From assembly GCA_000302695.1 (NCBI GenBank), contig AMFN01000002.1, forward strand, positions 248,001-312,000: a DNA stretch of 64,000 nucleotides, read 5' to 3'. Position 1 is the stretch's first letter. Each line of letters starts with the position of its first letter. This DNA comes from Enterobacteriaceae bacterium LSJC7 (lineage in GTDB: Bacteria; Pseudomonadota; Gammaproteobacteria; Enterobacterales; Enterobacteriaceae). The notes under the pieces are model-generated. The model worked only from the letters and a program-made list of their open reading frames with translations, searched no databases and was not told the origin of the DNA. A program made the position numbers and the translations under genes. Below, piece after piece: positions 20,009 through 29,812 of the stretch.

Positions 20009-20689
20009 CTAATGGTTCAGTAGTTTGAGGATGTCCTGTGCAGCCGCAGCAGAAGAGGCGGGGTTTTGCCCGGTCACCAGATGACCGTCAACAACCGCAT
20101 ATTCGCCCCAGTCATCCGTGCGTTCAAACAGGCCGCCTGCCTGTTTTAGCGCATCTTCTATCAGAAAGGGAACCACCTTCGTTAGCCCAACGGCTTCCTC
20201 TTCGCTGTTGGTAAAGCCCGTCACGCGTTTACCCTGCACCAGCGGTGAACCGTCCGGTTTGTGAGCAAGGCGCAGTACGCCGGGGGCATGGCACACCGCG
20301 CCAACGGGTTTACCCGCCGCCCAGCATGCTTCAATCAGGGCAACAGAGTGAGCGTCCTGCGCCAGATCCCACAGCGGGCCGTGGCCGCCTGGATAGAACA
20401 CGGCGTCAATATCGTCGGCGCGAATATCGCTGAGTTTGTGGGTATTGGCGAGAAGACGCTGGGCGTCCTTATCGGCGCGAAAGCGCTCGGTGTCTTTGGT
20501 TTGTGCATCCGGCGCGTCACTGACCGGGTCGAGCGGCGGCTGGCCGCCTTTAGGGGACGCGAGCGTGATGTGAAGCCCGGCATCAAGGAAGACATAATAC
20601 GGGGCGGCAAACTCTTCAAGCCAGAATCCGGTTTTCTTGCCGGTATCACCGAGCTGGTCGTGCGAGGTCAGCACCATGAGAATATGCAT
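20009..20689 (-). CDS. DJ-1/PfpI family protein (Hsp31-like glyoxalase/deglycase type)
   Basis: Start at 20689 (MHILMVLTSHDQLGDTGKKTGFW), with AGGAG before it, gives 226 residues; an upstream ATG would overlap bioA. Class I glutamine-amidotransferase-like fold: Glu in FWLEEFAAPYY (about 25), GGHGPLWDL oxyanion loop, and nucleophile elbow AVCHAPG with C133-H134. This set is seen in methylglyoxal/glyoxal-acting Hsp31-like proteins. Close to ybhB (8 bases), so probably co-transcribed. K-12 has no gene here. Specific activity is inferred, not shown. Confidence 0.85.
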   Translation of the reverse strand: MHILMVLTSHDQLGDTGKKTGFWLEEFAAPYYVFLDAGLHITLASPKGGQPPLDPVSDAPDAQTKDTERFRADKDAQRLLANTHKLSDIRADDIDAVFYPGGHGPLWDLAQDAHSVALIEACWAAGKPVGAVCHAPGVLRLAHKPDGSPLVQGKRVTGFTNSEEEAVGLTKVVPFLIEDALKQAGGLFERTDDWGEYAVVDGHLVTGQNPASSAAAAQDILKLLNH

Positions 20690-20756
20690 TGTTTGCTCCT
20701 GAATGTGGCCGTTGTGCCCCGAAGTGTAGTGCATCACCTTCGGGGCTGCCGCGCAT

Positions 20757-22046
20757 TCAGGACTGAAATAATTCTGGTTTTTGCAGCGCGCGGGCAAGTG
20801 CATCGGTGAGGCGGGTAAGCTGCTCAGGCGTGATGATATAAGGCGGCATCAGGTAAATCAGGCGACCAAACGGGCGTATCCAGACGCCAGAGTCGACAAA
20901 AAAGCGCTGAATTGCCGCCATATTGACCGGCCTGCGGCTTTCTACTACGCCAATCGCCCCCAGTACGCGCACGTCTGCCACTTGTGGGTTGTCACGTAGC
21001 GCCAGCAGCGCGTCACGCAGCTGAGTTTCGATTGCCAGAACCTGGCCCTGCCAGTGGCCTTCTGCCAGTATCGCCAGACTTTCGCTTGCCACCGCGCAGG
21101 CCAGCGGGTTGCCCATAAAGGTCGGTCCGTGCATAAAGCAGCCTGCTTCGCCGTTGCTGATGGTGTCTGCCACTTCGCGGGTGGTGAGTGTGGCTGACAG
21201 CGTCATGGTGCCGCCGGTCAGCGCTTTGCCAAGGCACAGAATATCCGGCGTGATGCCCGCGTGCTGACAGGCAAACAACTCACCCGTGCGACCAAAGCCG
21301 GTGGCGATTTCATCGGCAATCAGCAGGATGCCCTCTCTGTCGCACATGCGGCGAATGCGCCGCAGCCACTCCGGGTGATACAAGCGCATCCCGCCCGCGC
21401 CCTGAACAACAGGCTCAAGAATAACAGCCGCGATTTCATGGCGATGGGCCGCCATCAGGCGGGCAAACGGGACAATATCGCGCTCGTCCCACTCGCCGTC
21501 AAAACGGCTGGTGGGGGCCGGGGCAAACAGGTTATCCGGCAGATAGCCGCGCCACAGGCTGTGCATGGAGTTGTCCGGGTCGCACACCGACATGGCCCCA
21601 AAGGTATCGCCATGATAGCCGTTGCGCAGCGTCAGAAAGCGCAGGCGCGCCTCGCCGCGCGCCTGCCAGTACTGCAACGCCATCTTCATTGCCACTTCCA
21701 CCGCTACCGAACCAGAGTCGGCCAGGAACACGCACTCCAGTGCCTGAGGGGTCATCTCTACCAGGCGGCGGCACAGGTCTACCGCGGGCTGGTGGGTGAT
21801 ACCGCCAAACATCACGTGCGCCATGCGCCCGGCCTGCTCTTGCAACGCGCTGACCAGGCGTGGATGGCCGTAGCCGTGGATCGCGGCCCACCAGGAGGAC
21901 ATGCCGTCTACCAGCTTCTCGCCGCTGTCGAGGGTCAGCTCGCAGCCATCAGCACGGGCCACCGGGTAAACCGGCAGCGGCTGGGTCATGGAGGTGTAAG
22001 GGTGCCAGATGTGTTGACGGTCGAACGTTAAATCGGCAGGGGTCAT
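20757..22046 (-). CDS. bioA: adenosylmethionine-8-amino-7-oxononanoate aminotransferase
   Basis: Makes 7,8-diaminopelargonate from KAPA with S-adenosylmethionine as amino donor. 429 residues, fold-type I PLP enzyme: [14 protein letters not shown] carries the PLP aspartate and [10 protein letters not shown] the PLP lysine (about 274). It is transcribed away from bioB; both start from the region containing the BirA operator. Confidence 0.98.
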   Translation of the reverse strand: MTPADLTFDRQHIWHPYTSMTQPLPVYPVARADGCELTLDSGEKLVDGMSSWWAAIHGYGHPRLVSALQEQAGRMAHVMFGGITHQPAVDLCRRLVEMTPQALECVFLADSGSVAVEVAMKMALQYWQARGEARLRFLTLRNGYHGDTFGAMSVCDPDNSMHSLWRGYLPDNLFAPAPTSRFDGEWDERDIVPFARLMAAHRHEIAAVILEPVVQGAGGMRLYHPEWLRRIRRMCDREGILLIADEIATGFGRTGELFACQHAGITPDILCLGKALTGGTMTLSATLTTREVADTISNGEAGCFMHGPTFMGNPLACAVASESLAILAEGHWQGQVLAIETQLRDALLALRDNPQVADVRVLGAIGVVESRRPVNMAAIQRFFVDSGVWIRPFGRLIYLMPPYIITPEQLTRLTDALARALQKPELFQS

Positions 22047-22052
22047 AGCGTG

Positions 22053-22090
22053 ACTTGTAAACCATTATCAAAACATTTAGGTTTACGAGT
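22053..22090. promoter_or_regulatory. BirA operator (bioO) between bioA and bioB
   Basis: Arms ACTTGTAAACC (22053-22063) and GGTTTACGAGT (22080-22090) around 16 bases; one mismatch to perfect symmetry. In K-12 the BirA-biotinyl-AMP dimer binds this face-to-face operator and shuts off both directions. Confidence 0.92.
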
Positions 22091-22131
22091 ATAACCACAA
22101 ACCGAAATGAACAACACTTTTTGAGGATGCT

Positions 22132-23163
22132 ATGGCCCACTGGACAATGTCGCAGGTAACCGCTTTGTTTGAAAAACCGCTGCTTGAGCTGCTGTTTGAA
22201 GCGCAAGTGGTGCACCGTCAGCACTTTGACCCACAGCAGGTTCAGGTCAGCACGCTGTTGTCGATAAAAACCGGAGCCTGCCCGGAAGACTGCAAATACT
22301 GCCCACAAAGCGCGCGTTATAAAACGGGCCTGGAGTCCGAAAAGCTCATGGAAGTGGAGCAGGTGCTGGACTCCGCGCGCAAGGCGCGGGCGGCAGGCTC
22401 TACCCGCTTTTGCATGGGGGCTGCGTGGAAGAACCCGAGCGAGCGCGACATGCCCTACCTTGAGCAAATGGTGCAGGGGGTGAAGGCGCTGGGGCTGGAA
22501 ACCTGCATGACGCTGGGCACGCTCAGCGATGCCCAGGCACAGCGTCTGGCACACTCCGGCCTTGATTACTACAACCACAACCTCGACACCTCGCCGGAAT
22601 TCTACGGCAATATCATCACCACCCGCAGCTACCAGGAGCGCCTTGATACGCTCGATAAGGTGCGTGACGCCGGGATCAAAGTTTGCTCAGGCGGTATTGT
22701 CGGGCTGGGAGAAACGGTCAAGGACCGGGCCGGGTTGCTGTTGCAGCTGGCTAACCTGCCAACACCGCCGGAAAGCGTGCCTATCAACATGCTGGTGAAG
22801 GTCAAGGGCACGCCGCTTGCCGAGAATGACGATGTTGACCCGTTTGACTTCATTCGCACCATCGCCGTGGCGCGCATTATGATGCCGCGCTCTTACGTGC
22901 GTCTGTCTGCCGGACGCGAGCAGATGAACGAGCAGACCCAGGCCATGTGCTTTATGGCCGGGGCGAACTCGATTTTCTACGGCTGCAAGCTGTTGACCAC
23001 CCCCAACCCGGAAGAAGATAAAGATCTGCTGCTGTTTCGCAAGCTGGGCCTTAACCCGCAGCAACAGGCGGTGGAAAACGGCGACAACGCGCAGCAGGCG
23101 CAGCTTGCGCGTCAGTTGCTGGAGTCTGACAGCGCACAGTTTTATAACGCGGCGGCGCAATGA
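22132..23163 (+). CDS. bioB: biotin synthase
   Basis: Radical-SAM enzyme that inserts sulfur into dethiobiotin. 343 residues. The [4Fe-4S] motif is C50-x3-C54-x2-C57 ([13 protein letters not shown]); [12 protein letters not shown] and the motif near RLSAGRE, whose Arg binds the auxiliary [2Fe-2S] cluster, are present. First gene of bioBFCD; the bioF start overlaps its stop (ATGA). Confidence 0.98.
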   Translation: MAHWTMSQVTALFEKPLLELLFEAQVVHRQHFDPQQVQVSTLLSIKTGACPEDCKYCPQSARYKTGLESEKLMEVEQVLDSARKARAAGSTRFCMGAAWKNPSERDMPYLEQMVQGVKALGLETCMTLGTLSDAQAQRLAHSGLDYYNHNLDTSPEFYGNIITTRSYQERLDTLDKVRDAGIKVCSGGIVGLGETVKDRAGLLLQLANLPTPPESVPINMLVKVKGTPLAENDDVDPFDFIRTIAVARIMMPRSYVRLSAGREQMNEQTQAMCFMAGANSIFYGCKLLTTPNPEEDKDLLLFRKLGLNPQQQAVENGDNAQQAQLARQLLESDSAQFYNAAAQ

Positions 23164-24317
23164 GCTGGCAGCAGCGCATTGAGACGGCTCTCGCGCAGCG
23201 GCGCGAAAGCCAGACGTTGCGTAGCCGCAGCGTAGTCGCACAGGGTTGTGGGCGCTGGCTTGAGCGCGATGGCCAGCGCTGGCGCAATTTCTCCAGCAAC
23301 GACTATCTCGGCCTGAGCCAGCACCCTGCGGTGGTGGCAGCCTGGCAGGACGGGGCGCGGCGCTACGGTGTGGGCAGCGGCGGCTCCGGCCATATCACCG
23401 GCTACAGCGAGGCCCATCAGCACCTTGAGCGGCAGCTGGCTCAGTGGCTGGGTTACCCGCGCGCGCTGCTGTTTATCTCTGGTTTTGCGGCTAACCACGC
23501 CGTTATCAGCGCGCTGGCGCAGTCTGAAGATATGCTGGTTGCCGACAGACTCAGCCACGCCTCGCTGCTGGAAGCCGCAAGTCAGAGTCCGGCCCAGTTG
23601 CGCCGCTTTGCGCATAACGACACAGCGGCGCTACAGCGGCTGCTGGCGAAGTCCTGTACCGGGCAACGGCTGGTGATAACCGAAGGCGTGTTCAGCATGG
23701 ACGGCGACAGCGCGCCGCTGGCAGAAATAGCCGCTGCCACGCGCCAGGCCGGTGCCTGGCTGATGGTGGATGACGCGCACGCTGCTGGCGTAACCGGTGA
23801 CGGCGGGCGCGGCAGCTGTGCACAGGCGCAGTGGCGCCCGGAGTTGCAGGTGGTGACCTTCGGCAAGGCTTTTGGCGTGAGCGGTGCCGCGGTGCTGTGC
23901 AGCGAACCGCTGGCGGACTATCTGTTGCAGTTTGCCCGCCACCTGATTTACAGCACCGCCATGCCACCCGCGCAGGCGACGGCGGTAAGCGCAGCGCTGG
24001 AGGTTATCGCCAGCGACGAAGGCGAGGCGCTGCGCGCGCGTCTTTGTTCGCATATCCAGCGCTTCAGGCAGGGTGCTGCCGGGCTGCCGCTGCAATTGAC
24101 CGATTCCAGTACCGCGATTCAGCCGCTGATTGTTGGCGACAACGAGGCGGCGCTGGTTATGGCTCAGCGCCTGCGCGAGCGCGGCTTCTGGGTGAATGCC
24201 ATTCGTCCACCGACAGTGCCACCTGGCACTGCGCGCCTGCGTCTGACACTGAGCGCCGCGCACCAGAATGAGGATATCGACGCGCTGCTGGAGGTACTGC
24301 ATGGCATCGGTGAATAA
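23160..24317 (+). CDS. bioF: 8-amino-7-oxononanoate synthase
   Basis: Condenses pimeloyl-ACP with alanine (PLP-dependent) to KAPA. 385 residues; [10 protein letters not shown] at the N-terminus, [11 protein letters not shown] with the PLP aspartate, and [11 protein letters not shown] with the Schiff-base lysine (about 236). Overlaps bioB by 4 and bioC by 17 bases. Confidence 0.98.
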   Translation: MSWQQRIETALAQRRESQTLRSRSVVAQGCGRWLERDGQRWRNFSSNDYLGLSQHPAVVAAWQDGARRYGVGSGGSGHITGYSEAHQHLERQLAQWLGYPRALLFISGFAANHAVISALAQSEDMLVADRLSHASLLEAASQSPAQLRRFAHNDTAALQRLLAKSCTGQRLVITEGVFSMDGDSAPLAEIAAATRQAGAWLMVDDAHAAGVTGDGGRGSCAQAQWRPELQVVTFGKAFGVSGAAVLCSEPLADYLLQFARHLIYSTAMPPAQATAVSAALEVIASDEGEALRARLCSHIQRFRQGAAGLPLQLTDSSTAIQPLIVGDNEAALVMAQRLRERGFWVNAIRPPTVPPGTARLRLTLSAAHQNEDIDALLEVLHGIGE

Positions 24318-25056
24318 ATCTGCCGTGGCCGCCGCTTTTGGTCGTGCGGCGGCCAGCTACGATCGTTTTGCCGGGCTTCAGCGTCTGAGCGGTGAGGCGC
24401 TGCTTAAGCGTATCGGCCATCTTGATGCACAGGCGGTGCTGGACGCAGGCTGCGGCACCGGGGCATTCAGTCGCCGCTGGCGTGAGGCGGGCTGCCGGGT
24501 GACCGCGCTTGACTTGTCTGAGGAGATGCTCACGCAGGCGCGAATGAACGAGGCGGCACAGGAATATATTTGCGGCGACATTGAAGCACTACCGTTAGCG
24601 CAGGCGAGCGTCGATCTGGTCTGGAGCAACCTTGCGGTGCAGTGGTGCAGCGACCTGAGTCGCGGCCTGAGCGAGCTTCTGCGCGTGACGCGTCCGGGTG
24701 GCCATGTGGCCTTCAGCACGCTGTGCGATGGTTCATTGCCGGAGATTCACCAGGCCTGGCAGGCGGTGGATGCTCGCCCGCACGCCAACCGTTTTTTAAG
24801 CGAGCGCCAGATTATTAACGCCTGCGCCGGGCAACTGCTGGATTATCACTGCGAGACACTAACGCTCGATTTTGCCGATGCCCTCAGCGCCATGCGCTCG
24901 CTTAAGGGCATTGGGGCTACCCATTTACACGACGGGCGCCGCACCGGTCTGCTGACTCGCGGCCAGCTACAGGCGCTGAGCCTCGCCTGGCCGCAGCGCC
25001 AGGGCGCGTATCCCCTGAGCTATCATCTGTTTTACGGAGTACTGAAACGTGACTAA
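24301..25056 (+). CDS. bioC: malonyl-ACP O-methyltransferase BioC
   Basis: Methylates malonyl-ACP to start pimelate synthesis on fatty-acid enzymes. The ATG at 24301 ([23 protein letters not shown]) gives 251 residues, the K-12 length. SAM-binding motif I is [15 protein letters not shown] (about 44-58); ALDLSEEML follows. An in-frame start 33 bases upstream lies deep in bioF and is not preferred. Confidence 0.96.
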   Translation: MASVNKSAVAAAFGRAAASYDRFAGLQRLSGEALLKRIGHLDAQAVLDAGCGTGAFSRRWREAGCRVTALDLSEEMLTQARMNEAAQEYICGDIEALPLAQASVDLVWSNLAVQWCSDLSRGLSELLRVTRPGGHVAFSTLCDGSLPEIHQAWQAVDARPHANRFLSERQIINACAGQLLDYHCETLTLDFADALSAMRSLKGIGATHLHDGRRTGLLTRGQLQALSLAWPQRQGAYPLSYHLFYGVLKRD

Positions 25057-25735
25057 ACGCTGGTTTGTGACCGGAACGGATACCGAAGTCGGAAAAACGG
25101 TGGCGAGCTGTGCGCTGTTGCAGGCCGCACGGCTCGCGGGTTATCGCACCGCAGGCTACAAGCCTGTTGCCTCAGGCAGCGAGATGACGCCCGAGGGGAT
25201 GCGCAACAGCGATGCCCTGGCGCTACAGCGCAACAGCAGCGTGGCGTTGCGCTACGAACAGGTCAACCCACTGACCTTTCTGGAGCCGACCTCACCGCAT
25301 ATTGTCAGTGCTGAGGAGCGGCGGCCGATTGAGTTCACCACCCTCAGCACCGGGCTGCGCGCGCTGGAAGAGCGTGCGGACTGGGTGCAGGTTGAAGGTG
25401 CGGGTGGCTGGTTTACGCCGCTTTCTGCAAGCCATACCTTTGCTGATTGGGTGGTACGCGAGCGCCTGCCGGTGATTCTGGTGGTGGGCATCAAACTGGG
25501 TTGCATCAACCACGCGCTCCTGACTGCGCAGGCAGTGCAAGCGAGCGGGCTGGCGTTTGCGGGCTGGATTGCCAACGATGTCGCGCCGCCGGGACGTCGC
25601 CACAGCGAATACCTGGCCACGCTGCAAGCGCTACTTCCTGCACCACTTCTGGGGGAGATCCCGCATATTGATAACGCGCAGACGGCCCTGGATCTTGGGC
25701 GCTATCTGTCGCTTTCCCCGCTCGGTCAAATCTGA
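25049..25735 (+). CDS. bioD: dethiobiotin synthetase
   Basis: Closes the ureido ring of dethiobiotin with CO2 and ATP. Begins at GTG (25049), overlapping bioC by 8 bases. 228 residues. P-loop [12 protein letters not shown] at residues 8-19, switch region [12 protein letters not shown]. Last bio gene; only a G/C hairpin without T run (25749-25769) follows. Confidence 0.97.
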   Translation: MTKRWFVTGTDTEVGKTVASCALLQAARLAGYRTAGYKPVASGSEMTPEGMRNSDALALQRNSSVALRYEQVNPLTFLEPTSPHIVSAEERRPIEFTTLSTGLRALEERADWVQVEGAGGWFTPLSASHTFADWVVRERLPVILVVGIKLGCINHALLTAQAVQASGLAFAGWIANDVAPPGRRHSEYLATLQALLPAPLLGEIPHIDNAQTALDLGRYLSLSPLGQI

Positions 25736-26038
25736 CTGACGTTTACCGCCCCGGCACAGGCGGCCGGGGGTAGGCATTTCATCTGAAAACCGGGGCGATC
25801 TGGTGTGTCGCTTACCTGCGTAACAGCGCATAACGCCGTCTGGCCCAGTCTGCGCGCGGGTTTCAGGCTGATAGCGTTGAGGGACTCGTGTTTTTACGGT
25901 TTTGTGTATTTTGTGATCTGCGTCATATCGGGAGGCGCAGACAGAAAAAGATAAAAAAGTGCCAAAAGATTTTTTTACTTCGGTATGTCTGATTTTGCCG
26001 TTTTCACAGGCGCGGCTTGTATCAGGGGTTCGGTGGAC

Positions 26039-26061
26039 TTATCCACTATTCCTGTGGATAA
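26039..26061. promoter_or_regulatory. pair of DnaA boxes upstream of uvrB
   Basis: TTATCCACT (26039-26047, one mismatch) and TGTGGATAA (26053-26061, perfect reverse box) face each other 5 bases apart. A DnaA box is recalled in the distal uvrB promoter region of K-12, so this is probably conserved. Confidence 0.75.
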
Positions 26062-26362
26062 CCTTGTGCATTAGAGTTAGAAAACGTGCGGTAAGCGAGT
26101 AGGGACGGGCTTCCGGCTCGATCTGGCGCGAAAGCCATCTTTTCTTGTTTGTTATTTAAAATCAGTACGTTAATTAAAAGCAATCCTTGCTGCCTGACCC
26201 GCATTGCCTGAAATAAAACGTTCATAGTAGCGCTTGACAATTGTTAAAAGGCAATAAGTTCTGGGGATAACCCCATTGGCCTGGTATAAAATCTGGCCGA
26301 ACGGGCAAAATGGCGGAAACTCTCCGCCACAGAGTGCAGGTATACCAAAACTCAACTTTCGT

Positions 26363-26382
26363 TACTGGTTTTTCATCCAGCT
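26363..26382 (+). promoter_or_regulatory. LexA-type box of uvrB
   Basis: TACTGGTTTTTCATCCAGCT aligns with the K-12 uvrB SOS box (CTGT-N8-CCAG). Here the half-sites are CTGG and CCAG, so the box is symmetric but departs from CTGT/ACAG on both sides. It lies just upstream of the -35. Confidence 0.7.
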
Positions 26383-26388
26383 TTTCTG

Positions 26389-26417
26389 CTGGCAAAAATT
26401 GCACAGGCGAGTAAAAT
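26389..26417 (+). promoter_or_regulatory. uvrB proximal promoter
   Basis: CTGGCA (26389-26394) and TAAAAT (26412-26417) with 17-base spacing; the GAGTAAAATTAC -10 context matches the K-12 P1 promoter as recalled. Confidence 0.7.
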
Positions 26418-26458
26418 TACTGTCCGACCCGCTCACCTCTTCCTCAGGGTATTTCTTC

Positions 26459-28480
26459 ATGAGTAAAGCGTTCACACTCCATTCCGCGTTTAAACCTTCT
26501 GGCGACCAGCCTGACGCCATTCGTCGCCTGAAAGAAGGGCTGGAGGATGGCCTTGCTCACCAGACGCTGCTCGGCGTAACCGGCTCCGGTAAAACCTTTA
26601 CCGTGGCCAACGTGATTGCCGATTTGCAGCGCCCGACGATGGTGCTCGCGCCCAACAAAACGCTGGCGGCCCAGCTTTATGGCGAGATGAAAGAGTTCTT
26701 CCCGGACAACGCGGTGGAATACTTCGTCTCCTACTACGACTACTACCAGCCAGAAGCCTATGTGCCAAGCTCCGACACCTTCATTGAAAAAGATGCGTCG
26801 GTGAATGAGCACATCGAGCAGATGCGCCTGTCGGCAACCAAAGCGTTGCTGGAGCGGCGTGACGTAGTGGTCGTGGCCTCGGTGTCGGCTATCTACGGTC
26901 TGGGCGACCCGGATTTGTACCTCAAGATGATGCTCCACCTCACCAAAGGGGCCATTATCGACCAGCGCGCCATCCTGCGCCGCCTGGCAGAGTTGCAGTA
27001 CACGCGCAACGACCAGGCCTTCCAGCGTGGCACCTTCCGGGTGCGGGGCGAAGTGATTGATATCTTCCCGGCGGAATCAGACGACATTGCGCTGCGGGTT
27101 GAATTGTTTGACGAAGAGGTAGAACGGCTTTCGCTGTTTGACCCGCTCACCGGCACGGTGGAAAGCACGGTGCAGCGCTACACCATCTACCCCAAAACCC
27201 ACTACGTGACGCCGCGCGAGCGCATTATTCAGGCGATGGAAGACATCAAAGTGGAGCTGGCAGACCGGCGCAAGGTGCTGCTGGCAAATAACAAGCTGCT
27301 TGAAGAGCAGCGTCTGAGCCAGCGCACGCAGTTTGATCTCGAAATGATGAACGAACTGGGCTACTGCTCCGGCATTGAAAACTACTCACGTTATCTGTCC
27401 GGGCGCGGTCCAGGCGAGCCGCCGCCGACGCTGTTTGACTACCTGCCTGCCGACGGCCTGCTGGTGATTGACGAGTCCCACGTTACCATTCCGCAGATTG
27501 GCGGGATGTTCCGCGGTGACAGAGCGCGTAAAGAGACGCTGGTGGAGTACGGCTTTCGCCTGCCGTCGGCGCTGGATAACCGCCCGCTCAAGTTTGAAGA
27601 GTTCGAAGCGTTAGCCCCGCAGACCATATACGTCTCGGCAACGCCGGGTAATTACGAGCTGGAGAAATCTGGCAGCGACGTGATTGACCAGGTGGTGCGT
27701 CCGACGGGCCTGCTCGACCCGGTTATTGAGGTGCGCCCGGTGGCGACCCAGGTTGACGACCTGCTGTCAGAAATTCGCCTGCGGTCCGCTATCAACGAGC
27801 GTGTGCTGGTGACAACGCTCACCAAGCGCATGGCAGAAGATCTGACTGAATACCTTGAAGAGCACGGCGAGCGTGTGCGCTACCTGCACTCAGACATTGA
27901 TACCGTTGAGCGTATGGAGATAATCCGCGATCTGCGCCTGGGGGAATTTGATGTGCTGGTGGGCATCAACCTGCTGCGTGAGGGGCTGGATATGCCGGAA
28001 GTGTCGCTGGTCGCCATTCTTGATGCCGATAAAGAGGGCTTCCTGCGCTCCGAACGCTCGCTGATTCAGACCATTGGTCGTGCGGCGCGTAACGTCAACG
28101 GTAAAGCGATTCTCTACGGCGACAGAATTACCGCCTCAATGGCGAAGGCCATTGGCGAAACCGAGCGCCGGCGTGAGAAGCAGCAACACTACAACGAAGA
28201 AAACGGCATTGTGCCGCAGGGGCTTAACAAGAAGGTGGTGGATATTCTGTCACTTGGCGAGAGCCTGGCGCACACCCGGGCGAAGAGCCGCAGCAGGACG
28301 CGCGGTACGGGGGGCGCAGATGCCGCCGATAAAGCACTATCACCGAAGGCGCTTCAGCAGCAGATAACCGAGCTGGAGGCAAAAATGATGCAGCATGCAC
28401 AGAATCTGGAGTTTGAAGAGGCCGCCGACGCGCGCGACCGTCTGCATAAGCTGCGCGAGCTGTTTATTGCCGCCTCGTAA
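26459..28480 (+). CDS. uvrB: excinuclease ABC subunit B
   Basis: Damage-verifying helicase-like subunit of nucleotide excision repair; loads from UvrA and recruits UvrC. The ATG at 26459 ([17 protein letters not shown]) gives 673 residues, as in K-12; an in-frame upstream extension crosses the promoter and LexA box. Walker [11 protein letters not shown] (37-46), beta-hairpin motif [16 protein letters not shown] box, helicase motif QTIGRAARN, and the C-terminal UVR motif ([20 protein letters not shown]) that binds UvrC. Confidence 0.98.
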   Translation: MSKAFTLHSAFKPSGDQPDAIRRLKEGLEDGLAHQTLLGVTGSGKTFTVANVIADLQRPTMVLAPNKTLAAQLYGEMKEFFPDNAVEYFVSYYDYYQPEAYVPSSDTFIEKDASVNEHIEQMRLSATKALLERRDVVVVASVSAIYGLGDPDLYLKMMLHLTKGAIIDQRAILRRLAELQYTRNDQAFQRGTFRVRGEVIDIFPAESDDIALRVELFDEEVERLSLFDPLTGTVESTVQRYTIYPKTHYVTPRERIIQAMEDIKVELADRRKVLLANNKLLEEQRLSQRTQFDLEMMNELGYCSGIENYSRYLSGRGPGEPPPTLFDYLPADGLLVIDESHVTIPQIGGMFRGDRARKETLVEYGFRLPSALDNRPLKFEEFEALAPQTIYVSATPGNYELEKSGSDVIDQVVRPTGLLDPVIEVRPVATQVDDLLSEIRLRSAINERVLVTTLTKRMAEDLTEYLEEHGERVRYLHSDIDTVERMEIIRDLRLGEFDVLVGINLLREGLDMPEVSLVAILDADKEGFLRSERSLIQTIGRAARNVNGKAILYGDRITASMAKAIGETERRREKQQHYNEENGIVPQGLNKKVVDILSLGESLAHTRAKSRSRTRGTGGADAADKALSPKALQQQITELEAKMMQHAQNLEFEEAADARDRLHKLRELFIAAS

Positions 28481-28503
28481 CGGGGTTAGCCTCGCGTAAT
28501 GAT

Positions 28504-28530
28504 AAACGCCCGGCATAGCCGGGCGTTTTC
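28504..28530. terminator. bidirectional terminator between uvrB and ybhK
   Basis: Perfect 11-bp stem AAACGCCCGGC / GCCGGGCGTTT with a 3-base loop; short T and A runs at the ends. Confidence 0.9.
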
Positions 28531-28558
28531 GTGTGGAGTGAACGGTGTATCAGCGTGC

Positions 28559-29464
28559 TTATCCCAGTGCCTGCAACGCCTTATCCAGCGCCTGGCGCAG
28601 CAATTTTCTGTCGTGACGGTACGGCACATCGTCGGCCTCCAGTGGTTCTTTAATCATGATAAGTCCGTCAACGTTTTCCGTATTGAGCCGTGGTCCCACG
28701 ACTACCGCATTAACGATGTGCTTGCCGATATGATGCTCCATGATATCCAGCCGCTGGCGCAGCGTGAGTTTTGCCGCCGGGCTGCGCTCGCGTCCCAGGT
28801 TGTCAATAAAAACCACCGGCGAGCGCGTGCGGCGCAGGGCCTGCGCCATGTCATCAAGCAGCATCAGCGGCAGCAGGCTGGTGTAAAAACTGCCCGGGCC
28901 AATCAGAATCAAATCGGCATCGTTAATGGCCTGCACAGCCTCGCGAGTGGCGTGTGCTTTGGGATACAGCATCACTTCTGCCGGTGGCTTTGCCAGTTGA
29001 TCGATATTCACTTCACCGTACACCGTGTGCCCGTCGGCGTCGGTCGCCATCAGGTGCAGCGGTTGTTCCGACATGGGAATTAAAAATGCGTCTACCTTCA
29101 ACAGGCTGCGAATGAGGTTGATGGCTTCCAGTGGCCGCACGCTCAGGTGATCGAGCGCCTTTAACATCAGATTTCCGAGGTTATGTCCCGCAAGCTCGCC
29201 ATTACCGCCAAAACGGTACTCAAACATCGCTGAAGCGACGCTCGGTTCGGTAATTAACTGATTGAGGCAGTTGCGCATATCGCCCCATGCAATACCGCCT
29301 TCCGCGCGGCGAATGCGCCCGGTGGAGCCGCCATCGTCGGTGGTGGTGACAATACCGGTCAGGCGCGAGCCTAACGAAGACAGTGATGACATTACACGGC
29401 CCAGGCCGTGGCCACCGCCCAGAGCGACGACGCTGTCCAGGTCGGCGAGAGTACGGCTACGCAT
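28559..29464 (-). CDS. ybhK: YvcK/CofD-family protein YbhK
   Basis: From the ATG at 29464 ([22 protein letters not shown]), with GAAGGA before it, the protein has 301 residues (K-12 302). Family motifs are [33 protein letters not shown] and [14 protein letters not shown]-type (here [12 protein letters not shown]). Gram-positive YvcK homologues are gluconeogenesis/cell-wall regulators that bind UDP-sugars; the enterobacterial role is not established. A longer in-frame reading enters the moaA leader and is rejected. Confidence 0.93.
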   Translation of the reverse strand: MRSRTLADLDSVVALGGGHGLGRVMSSLSSLGSRLTGIVTTTDDGGSTGRIRRAEGGIAWGDMRNCLNQLITEPSVASAMFEYRFGGNGELAGHNLGNLMLKALDHLSVRPLEAINLIRSLLKVDAFLIPMSEQPLHLMATDADGHTVYGEVNIDQLAKPPAEVMLYPKAHATREAVQAINDADLILIGPGSFYTSLLPLMLLDDMAQALRRTRSPVVFIDNLGRERSPAAKLTLRQRLDIMEHHIGKHIVNAVVVGPRLNTENVDGLIMIKEPLEADDVPYRHDRKLLRQALDKALQALG

Positions 29465-29604
29465 AACGATTCCTTCTACATTATTTACGCTTAAAGTAGC
29501 GTAAATCGCAGCAAAAGACGAACCAGGGCCACAGGTGCTTATGATGTATATCAAGGCAAAAGCGTGTTTTTTGCGTATTCTGTAGCGAAATAAGCAGATA
29601 TCAA

Positions 29605-29628
29605 CGCTATGTTGCAAATTATATAGCG
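29605..29628 (+). promoter_or_regulatory. ModE-type box before moaA
   Basis: CGCTAT ... ATAGCG inverted repeat spanning exactly 24 bases, the same span as the CGTTAT ... ATAACG box before modA. In K-12 ModE activates moaABCDE from an upstream site, which suits this position. Confidence 0.75.
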
Positions 29629-29674
29629 AATTGTGCTGATGGCGAACTGGCGTATTTAGCGCTACTATCGCCAG

Positions 29675-29800
29675 TATCCGGTTACCTACCGGGCTCAAAC
29701 ACACTCAAGCCTTTGCGCCTAAGTCAACGATACGGCGTTCTGGCCGTGACCTTCAGCGGTCACCAGGGTGCAGGAAGAAATGACTGCATCTCCCATACTT
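29675..29800 (+). ncRNA. Moco-type leader RNA (riboswitch) of moaA
   Basis: The moaA leader can fold into successive hairpins: CCGG / CCGG (29678-29692), GTGACC / GGTCAC with loop TTCAGC (29746-29763), and TGCAG / CTGCA (29769-29788), with the CACCAGGGTGCAGGAAG segment recalled from the Moco RNA of K-12 moaA. In K-12 this leader represses moaA translation when molybdenum cofactor is plentiful. The exact ends are estimates. Confidence 0.75.
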
Positions 29801-29812
29801 GGAAAGGTGTAC

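Larger units (their letters stand above)
25736..26458. other. long intergenic region between bioD and uvrB
   Basis: 723 bases without a supportable gene. It contains two DnaA boxes, a LexA-type box and the uvrB promoter (listed separately). Also visible are a G/C hairpin 25749-25769 after bioD, an extended -10 TGGTATAAAAT at 26282-26292, and a small hairpin TGGCGGA / TCCGCCA at 26311-26329. The long leader before uvrB resembles K-12, which has a distal uvrB promoter as well. Confidence 0.65.
29465..29812. promoter_or_regulatory. ybhK-moaA divergent intergenic region
   Basis: 348 bases holding a ModE-type box (29605-29628) and a structured moaA leader (about 29675-29800). The moaA start of transcription should lie between these; candidates are TTGTGC-16-TATTTA (29631-29658) or TACTAT at 29663-29668, neither compelling. 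Confidence 0.6.
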
